This document shows positions 58,928 through 64,000 of a DNA stretch of 64,000 nucleotides, one piece after another. The stretch lies in NCBI RefSeq assembly GCF_035917995.1, contig NZ_CP109131.1, positions 4,092,001-4,156,000 of the forward strand, read 5' to 3'. The DNA comes from Streptosporangium sp. NBC_01755. Its GTDB lineage: Bacteria > Actinomycetota > Actinomycetes > Streptosporangiales > Streptosporangiaceae. The notes under the pieces are model-generated. The model ran no database searches, was not told where the DNA came from, and saw only the letters and a program-made list of their open reading frames with translations. Position numbers and translations under genes: made by a program. The stretch's first letter is position 1, and the number at the start of each line of letters is the position of its first letter.

Positions 58928-60671
58928 CCTGGATCCACCGAGCCGATTCTGAACTGAAGATCCTGAAATGAGAGGAGGTGCCCTCCGACCTGGGATGATG
59001 GGAGTTCTTCAGGCTTCCGCCACCTTGATCGAGAGGACACCTCTCAAGTGCAATTGTTCCACGACTCTGCCAAGACCCATGCGATCTTCGATGAGGAGCG
59101 TGTAGTCGCGTACGGCGGGCTGGGGCCGGTGATGCGGTTGGCCGAGCGGTGCGGCCTGAGCGACCTGGCGGGCGAGCACGTCACTCCCACCGGCCGGGAC
59201 GGCGTGAACCCGGCGGCGAAGATCGGCTCGATCGTAGCCGGGATGGCCTGCGGGGCCGACAGCATCGATGATCTGGACGCACTGCGCCACGGCGGCATGG
59301 ACACGTTGTTTACCGGTATCCGCGCACCGTCCACGCTGGGATCGTTCCTGCGGTGCCTGGCCTGGGGCAACGTCCGGCAGATCGAGAAAGTGGCCCGCCT
59401 GCTGCTGGCCCGGCTGGCCGCCCATACGCCGTTGCTGCCCGGCGCGGACGTGCTCGCCTTCCTCGATGTGGACTCGATGCAGCGACGTACCTACGGCTAC
59501 AAGAAGCAAGGATCGGGGTTCGGCCACACCAAGATCGGCGGCAAGGGCGTGCTGGTGCGCGGACTGAACGTGCTGGCCTCCACACTGTCCACACCGCTGG
59601 CCGCCCCGGTGGTGACCGGCACCCGGCTGCGCGGCGGAAGCGCGAACTCCGCCCGCGGCGCGGCCTGGTTCGTGCGTGAGTCGATCGGCGCGGCACGATC
59701 AGCGGGCGCGAGCGCCACCCTGATGATGCGCGGGGACTCGGCGTTCTACACCGCAGGCGTGATCAACGCCTGCCACACGAACGACGTGCGCTTCTCCGTC
59801 ACCGCCAAAATGGACCCCAAGATCAAAGCCGCGATCGCGGCGATCGACGAAACCGCCTGGACAGCGATCAAATACCCCAACGCCATCTTCGACGAACAAG
59901 CAGGGGGCTGGATCTCCGACGCCGAGATCGCGGAGGTCGCCTACACGGCGTTCGCCGCGAAGAAGGGCCAGGCCATCACCGCCCGGCTGATCGTGCGCCG
60001 GGTCAAACGGCTCAACTCGCAGACCGGGCTCCGGCCAGAGGAACCGTTCCCGCTCTACCGCTATCACGCGATCTTCACCGACAGTCCGTACGCCCTCGGG
60101 CAGGCCGAGGAACAACACCGTGATCACGCGGTCATCGAGCAGGTCAACGCGGACTTGATCGACGGGCCATTAGCGCACCTGCCCTCGGGCGTGTTCACCG
60201 CCAACGCCGCCTGGCTGACCTTGGCGGCGATCTGCCACAACCTGCTGCGCGCGGCCGGCTGCCTGGCCGGAACCTTTCACGCCAAGGCGCGCGGCGCCAC
60301 CCTGCGCCGCCATCTCATCGGCGTGCCCGCCCGCATCGCCCGGCACGGCCGGGGCCACCTCACCCTGCATCTTCCCCGGTATTGGCACTGGCGGCACGCA
60401 TGGATGAACCTCTTCCAAGCCGTCCACCGGCTGCCACCGATCCGCGCGGCTTGACCCGTCCCCGCCCTGCCACCACTCTTCCCTCGACCTCCACGGTCAC
60501 CCGCGCCCTCGCGCACGAACCCCGCCCCCGAGCCCGTGAACGCCTGGACAATCCGTGACCCGCGCACGGCGGGTTCTCCACACCCCAAATCAGACCCCCG
60601 TCAGGCAAAACGGTCCTGGTGAAGGAATCGAACCGAAGAATGATCACCAGAATTCACGCCGTGGATCCAGG
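58928..60671 (+). mobile_element. IS1380-family insertion sequence
   Basis: The element has terminal inverted repeats CCTGGATCCAC at 58928-58938 and the complement GTGGATCCAGG at 60661-60671, with looser similarity beyond. It is flanked on both sides by CTGAG (58923-58927 and 60672-60676), a target duplication that fits this family's 4-bp duplication with one extra matching base. It holds one transposase gene. Intact ends and duplication suggest recent insertion. Confidence 0.88.
59048..60454 (+). CDS. IS1380-family DDE transposase
   Basis: The 468-residue product (GTG start) opens FHDSAKTHAIFDEERVVAYG, followed by LAERCGLSDLAGEHV, VLAFLDVDSMQRRTYGYKKQ (first catalytic Asp), TLMMRGDSAFYTAGVI (second Asp, GDSAF) and DHAVIEQVNADLIDGPLAHL (Glu region), then AICHNLLRAAGCLAG. 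It is full length for the family and shows no frame break. Confidence 0.92.
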   Translation: MQLFHDSAKTHAIFDEERVVAYGGLGPVMRLAERCGLSDLAGEHVTPTGRDGVNPAAKIGSIVAGMACGADSIDDLDALRHGGMDTLFTGIRAPSTLGSFLRCLAWGNVRQIEKVARLLLARLAAHTPLLPGADVLAFLDVDSMQRRTYGYKKQGSGFGHTKIGGKGVLVRGLNVLASTLSTPLAAPVVTGTRLRGGSANSARGAAWFVRESIGAARSAGASATLMMRGDSAFYTAGVINACHTNDVRFSVTAKMDPKIKAAIAAIDETAWTAIKYPNAIFDEQAGGWISDAEIAEVAYTAFAAKKGQAITARLIVRRVKRLNSQTGLRPEEPFPLYRYHAIFTDSPYALGQAEEQHRDHAVIEQVNADLIDGPLAHLPSGVFTANAAWLTLAAICHNLLRAAGCLAGTFHAKARGATLRRHLIGVPARIARHGRGHLTLHLPRYWHWRHAWMNLFQAVHRLPPIRAA

Positions 60672-60676
60672 CTGAG

Positions 60677-60835
60677 GCTATCAGGGCGGCCTCCCCGGCC
60701 TCCTGGGCCGGTGTGGATCTGTGCTTCCGATGAGGAACGTCGCACTAGCAGTGGCCGGGGCCGACTTAGTGGTGATGAGCATGCAAGAATTGGCGGCTTC
60801 CCTGTAGGGGGCCGTCCTCACTTAAAGCTTAGACT
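60677..60835. other. Gap between IS1380 element and SecB-like gene
   Basis: No coding signal is visible. The region lies beyond the right target duplication of the IS and marks the change to AT-richer DNA of the cassette that follows. Confidence 0.5.
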
Positions 60836-61312
60836 CTAAGGTTCCGTTTTCTTTAACGAGATATTTCCGGATCGGAGTATGTCTAGCATGGGTGGTTTGG
60901 CGCCTATCTTTCGAGCGCCATCATAGATGGACTCCCGGATAAACGGATAAAGTATCGGCACCGCTATTTTCTCGGCAAATTCTTGCATAAGGTCGTCGGA
61001 AAAATCGATCGCTTCATTGTCCAGGCTTTCATTGTCGTCATCTTCTTTAATCGAGAAGACGGCTACGGTGTCAGCAATGAGTATTGCTTGAGGCGTCTTT
61101 ATAGTCATGCGACCCCGCACAGAAATGCTTTTTTCGTCTACGGTTTGCATCACTTGAAGGTCATTAATGATGTTGATAGGCGGCGCCTCCTTATCGCCTA
61201 TTCCGGAATTCCAGCGTCGGCTCGACGATTCGAAGAAAAAAACACGGCGTAACTCTAGGAGAGCTTCGAGCTCTTCTAGAGTTACCGATGAAGTTTCTCG
61301 CTCAACGCTCAT
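60836..61312 (-). CDS. SecB-like chaperone protein
   Basis: The 158-residue product is AT-richer than surrounding genes. Its C-terminal half (AEKIAVPILYPFIRESIYDG, then ARKIGAKPPMLDIL) matches the conserved end of SecB and SecB-like proteins, where P-x-x-x-P-x-x-R-E precedes a region ending in a short hydrophobic P-containing strand. The N-terminal half has alternating strands (SISVRGRMTIKT, ILIADTVAVFSIKEDD) as in the SecB sheet. It overlaps the HTH gene by four bases. By analogy with Rv1957 it may protect an antitoxin; general secretion is less likely in an actinomycete. Confidence 0.6.
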   Translation of the reverse strand: MSVERETSSVTLEELEALLELRRVFFFESSSRRWNSGIGDKEAPPINIINDLQVMQTVDEKSISVRGRMTIKTPQAILIADTVAVFSIKEDDDNESLDNEAIDFSDDLMQEFAEKIAVPILYPFIRESIYDGARKIGAKPPMLDILRSGNISLKKTEP

Positions 61313-61962
61313 CGCACCGAAACCTTATAGTGCGAAGCCTCTGTGTGGTCCCAGCCTTTCATGGCATTAGTCATGAAAGCGCCATTGTCGTCTGCCTCGC
61401 TTACTGTGAGGTCGGCTTTGTATACAGCTATAACGCCAACCTGTCGAGTTCGGCGCCAGCGATCCATTGAAAGCTTTGTCTTGTGCTGCAAGTTGCAGTT
61501 TAGTGCAGAGTCAATGTCTGCCATTTCGTTACGACTTGGTCTATTGACTTCGTCGTTTCGGCCGATCTGTTCTAGCCATTTATTAACTTCTGTCCACAGC
61601 CATACCTGGGTACGCCCTGCTGTGCCTTCAGATGGAGGAAAAGGCAAAGCTTCGCTATGCCGCTTTCCGGTTATCCATTGATGGATATTCTGGCGTGATA
61701 ATCCCAGTCGTTCTGCGATTTCTGGAACGCCAACCAGATCGCGATGTAGGCGAAGTACCCGAAGGCTCGGAACAGATATTGTCGCCTCGCGAGCCGCCTT
61801 CATTGCGGCAGCTAAGGCATCTGTGCCTTCAGCGGCAATATCAAGGAGGTCAACGCCTCCACCGCGGAACAACATGGCGTCGAGCTCTCGATCAAGAGTC
61901 TCCACAACATCGATGTCATCGACGGACACGCCTTCGACTACGAATCGGAACTCGTACTCCAT
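61309..61962 (-). CDS. HTH DNA-binding protein with C-terminal extension (antitoxin-like)
   Basis: The 217-residue product follows a strong GGGAGGAAGG site. Residues 1-60 form a small alpha/beta domain (EYEFRFVVEGVSVDDIDVVE). A HTH lies at about 78-100 (VGVPEIAERLGLSRQNIHQW), followed by TQVWLWTEVNKWLEQIG as in AlpA/MerR-like excision or regulatory proteins. The last 75 residues have no recognised domain and include YKADLTVSEADDNGAFMTN. It sits between a small HicA-like gene and a SecB-like gene, so it may be the antitoxin and repressor of a three-gene module; the extension could be where a chaperone binds. Confidence 0.65.
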   Translation of the reverse strand: MEYEFRFVVEGVSVDDIDVVETLDRELDAMLFRGGGVDLLDIAAEGTDALAAAMKAAREATISVPSLRVLRLHRDLVGVPEIAERLGLSRQNIHQWITGKRHSEALPFPPSEGTAGRTQVWLWTEVNKWLEQIGRNDEVNRPSRNEMADIDSALNCNLQHKTKLSMDRWRRTRQVGVIAVYKADLTVSEADDNGAFMTNAMKGWDHTEASHYKVSVR

Positions 61963-62023
61963 AACCTTCCTCCCGCCTGTACCTGAGCTTCGCAGGGGTG
62001 TTGACGTTCGTCAACGCCTTCTA

Positions 62024-62299
62024 TCATTCTTTCCGATCCAGGCCGGTCAAGCTTCTGCGAGGGTCCTCGGGATCCTTTGGGCACAGCTGGGCTGCCGTGC
62101 GGATGCCTCGGACTCTGCGCTCGGGTTTGGGGACGGTGCTGCCGACAGGGATGGTCGTGCACTTGCCTGGACACGGGCAGTAGAGCCGGAAGCCGTGACC
62201 TTCTTTGCGAAGTAACCACCCCAAACTCACCCAATAGGCAAGTTCCTTGCGAATGTCCTTATTTGAGTGTTCTGACGGGTCCACTGCTTTGCCCGTCAT
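62024..62299 (-). CDS. Small basic protein, possible HicA-like toxin
   Basis: From ATG 62299 the product is 91 residues: HSNKDIRKELAYWVSLGWLL, then RKEGHGFRLYCPCPGKCTTI, PVGSTVPKPERRVRGIRTAA and QLCPKDPED. The order helix, GW-x-x-x-x-x-x-G-H strand, TIPVG strand, then P-x-x-R...IR helix is like the double-stranded-RNA-binding fold of HicA toxins, in which the His after Gly is catalytic. C-P-C-P-G-K-C may bind zinc. The match is by pattern only. It is first gene of the minus-strand cassette, 61 bp before the HTH gene. Confidence 0.5.
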   Translation of the reverse strand: MTGKAVDPSEHSNKDIRKELAYWVSLGWLLRKEGHGFRLYCPCPGKCTTIPVGSTVPKPERRVRGIRTAAQLCPKDPEDPRRSLTGLDRKE

Positions 62300-62666
62300 C
62301 ACTCCACCTCTCTACGTAACCGATCACCTAGCTTGCCATGCTCACGACACTGCTGAGGGCGAAAGTTTGGGGCATAGTTCACCGAAACGAGGGGAAGAAT
62401 CTGCGGATGCTGAGAACCTCCTGGTGAGGGCTGATCGTCTGCGCAGTGCTTAGCTGGATTCGACAGAAACTTGAGGATGGCGCAGGTACTGCCCCCTGCT
62501 CGGCAGGGCATCGATGTCTCCTTTGGATGTCATCGAAGCTCGCGTCAGATTGAAGCCGAGCTGACGGGTCAGCGCGGGCGTTGCGGGACATGCGCGGGAT
62601 ATGAAACCCCGGAATGCCGAAGGGGCTCCGGGAGTGTGTCCCAGAGCCCCACAGCAGAGGTGATCT
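62300..62666. other. Region upstream of the HTH/SecB-like cassette
   Basis: No gene is supportable. It must hold the cassette promoter on the minus strand; a GAGAGGTGGAG ribosome-binding region lies at its left edge. The right part contains the hairpin at 62622-62650. Confidence 0.5.
62622..62650 (-). terminator. Hairpin beyond the second integrase remnant
   Basis: GGGGCTC pairs with GAGCCCC and GGGA with TCCC around a GTGTG loop, with one C/A mismatch between the two stems. It lies 17 bp past the stop of the minus-strand integrase remnant. Confidence 0.7.
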
Positions 62667-62810
62667 TCACGCGGCCAGCGCGTCATCAATCCTCCGGTTG
62701 ACCGTCTCCTCCTGGCCGTCGATGCACTTCGCGTAGACGCGGAGGAGGACATCCACGCCGTGACCGGCCCGCCTTGCCACCTCGGGAGCGGGAACCTCGG
62801 CATTGAGGGC
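62667..62810 (-). pseudogene. Second tyrosine integrase C-terminal remnant
   Basis: Forty-seven codons read ALNAEVPAPEVARRAGHGVD then VLLRVYAKCIDGQEE and end IDDALAA. This aligns with the remnant at 58190-58375 (WLNAGVPAPQVAEWAGHSVD, VLLRVYAKCIHGQQG), including the G-H motif and nucleophile Tyr. Upstream the similarity stops abruptly. The two remnants are related but not identical, so they come from two different integration events or an old duplication. Confidence 0.75.
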
Positions 62811-63115
62811 TCTTTGACTTTGAGGGGGATGTTCACCCTCATGCCGCTGGCACGTGATCAAGGGCGGCTGCTGCCCTCGCTGCCCTGCTACGGGGAGATC
62901 CCTGATGCCTCGGTAGGTTGGGGCTGAGGCACGAAGTCCCAGACTTTCGATCGGCCCCCAGCCACGTATGGGCTCAGCCGCCGTCGGGCGATCGTGAGGG
63001 CGATGGCTGGGGGGAGAGATGACCAATTCTGGCCACTTTTTGTGATGGGCTAATATCGCACAGCGATGACTGTTTGACAGTGATCAACTTCCCCGCCTCA
63101 CTCTACGGAGGAAGG
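62811..63115. other. Intergenic region before the lectin/dehydrogenase chimera
   Basis: About 300 bp with no recognisable gene. GGAGGAAGG at 63107-63115 is the ribosome-binding site of the following ORF. Confidence 0.5.
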
Positions 63116-63808
63116 ATGGCAAAGTTCACTGCCACGCTGGTGGCTCGTCACAGCGACAAGTTGGCGTCGGTCGTCGCAGAAGGCACCGACAATGGCGCCC
63201 AGGCAATCCAGTGGACCAACAAGGGCAAACCCAACCAGGAGTGGAATCTGGAGGCGACCAGCGCCGGTTACTACGTCGTCCGCGCCATTCACAGCGGTAA
63301 GGCTCCGTCGGTCCTCGGCGAAGGACTCCAGGACGGCGCCGAGGCGGTCCAGCGGGACTATGTGAACAAGCTCAACCAGGAAGCGAATGACAAGCGACAG
63401 AGCAGGGAGCATGTCCGAAATATGAGAGCGTTCGCCAAGTTGGAATCCGGCGTCGACAGTATTGAACTGGCAGAGGTAGCAGTCCCGCAGATCGACGATG
63501 ATGAGCTGCTTGTGCGCGTCAAGGCCGTCGGCGTCGGCATTCACGACTCCTACTTCCTGCCGGGTGACGCGAAGTACCCGTTTCCGATCGGAATCGAGGC
63601 AGCCGGTGTCGTCGAGCAGGTCGGCAGCAGAGTCTCTGGTCACCGGCCAGGTGACCGCATTGCCTTCGTCAGTTCGATGCAGCCGAAGGGCGGAACCTGG
63701 GCGGAGTACGCCGCGGTCAAGGCCGGCTCCCTCATCGTGCCGGTCCCCACTGGCCTGGACTTCGTTGAAGCGGCGGCCGTCCCCGTTGCGGGTACTGAGC
63801 CGATCGTA
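63116..63808 (+). pseudogene. Ricin-type lectin fragment fused to truncated zinc-type alcohol dehydrogenase
   Basis: One frame joins two broken genes. Codons from ATG 63116 (GGAGGAAGG upstream) encode a ricin-B lectin part (FTATLVARHSDKLASVVAEG, KGKPNQEWNLEATSAGYYVV) with one QxW motif, ending at KLNQE where a second QxW is expected. From ATG 63422 the frame is an alcohol dehydrogenase/quinone reductase N-domain (MRAFAKLESGVDSIELAEVA, FPIGIEAAGVVEQVGSRVSG, GGTWAEYAAVKAGSLI). It stops matching after VAGTEPIVS, where an IS630-type element begins. Neither half is complete. Confidence 0.7.
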
Positions 63809-63869
63809 AGTTTTGGTACGTGTTGGGTAGCGGTGGGAGATCGAGTTCCGGCAGGCGCATGCTGGGGGT

Positions 63870-64000
63870 ATGGCGAGAAAAGGTCGCAGAGCGACGTTCG
63901 AGGAGAAGGTTTTCGCCCTCCGGTTGCTGGAGGAGGGCATGTCACCGGATCGGGTGGCCGAGGCGCTGGGGGTGGGCCGTGAGTCGGTGTTTCGGTGGAA
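63870..64000 (+). CDS. IS630-type transposase, 5' part
   Basis: An ATG at 63870 opens MARKGRRATFEEKVFALRLL, EEGMSPDRVAEALGVGRESV and FRWK, an N-terminal HTH typical of IS630-family transposases, and runs off the right edge. About 60 bp of presumed IS left end (from GTAAGTTTTGGTAC at about 63807) separates it from the interrupted dehydrogenase. The catalytic DDE part is outside the window. Confidence 0.75.
   Translation, partial: MARKGRRATFEEKVFALRLLEEGMSPDRVAEALGVGRESVFRW

Noticed and set aside
60277-60647. Minus-strand ORFs at the right end of the IS1380 element
   Set aside because: They overlap the transposase 3' end and the terminal inverted repeat region and lack start signals.
62450-62842. 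130-codon minus-strand ORF overlapping the integrase remnant
   Set aside because: Different frame from the integrase similarity and of low-complexity composition.

Overview
The window is high-GC DNA from an actinomycete. GTG starts, ATGA/GTGA stop-start overlaps, a conservon-type sensor kinase with a DUF742 partner, a DUF5753 XRE regulator with a DUF397 partner, and a 2-oxoacid:ferredoxin oxidoreductase beside a nuo cluster all fit the Streptosporangiales, probably the Streptosporangiaceae; the family placement is inference.

Layout. 1-9.6 kb holds a partial FAD oxidase, a GNAT acetyltransferase, a reduced conservon, a short SWIM zinc-finger protein meeting a barstar-like gene tail to tail, and an EamA exporter/GntR pair whose start codon is separated from its promoter/operator by a group II intron. 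9.7-30.6 kb is one long + strand exopolysaccharide/cell-surface glycan locus: initiating sugar-phosphate transferase, dTDP- and CDP-sugar nucleotidyltransferases, C-methyltransferase, PIG-L deacetylase, epimerase, DUF4910 protein, a Cys-rich protein with an internal duplication, flippase, glycosyltransferases, an Fe/2OG-type oxygenase-like protein, two Wzz-like membrane proteins, a polymerase, a WecG/TagA transferase, a double glycosyltransferase and a secreted glycosidase-like protein. An RmlC-like epimerase (25.3 kb) and an NDP-sugar epimerase (34.6 kb) lie on the other strand.

30.6-33.7 kb is a WhiJ-like regulatory island (ATP-binding protein, zinc-ribbon-like protein, 26-codon ORF, XRE regulator, DUF397). 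33.7-34.65 kb is repeat-rich and noncoding, with a striking double-stem palindrome. 35.8-38.7 kb encodes KorAB and 39.1-40.6 kb a polysaccharide-deacetylase lipoprotein. 40.8-54.5 kb is a nuo cluster with A, B, C, H, I, J, K, L, M, N but no D, E, F or G, interrupted by a membrane protein and a Ser/Thr kinase, and followed by htpX.

57.9-64 kb is a mobile-DNA graveyard downstream of tRNA-Tyr: two integrase C-terminal remnants bracket a truncated HAD gene, a complete IS1380-family element with a target duplication, and an AT-richer three-gene cassette. That cassette (small HicA-like protein, HTH protein, SecB-like protein) resembles a toxin-antitoxin-chaperone module and is the best candidate here for an undescribed system. 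The right edge holds a lectin/alcohol-dehydrogenase chimera cut by an IS630-type element.

A recurring oddity is short tandem arrays (units of about 12-39 bp) placed at gene ends, often starting directly at a stop codon or forming the C-terminal codons of a gene.
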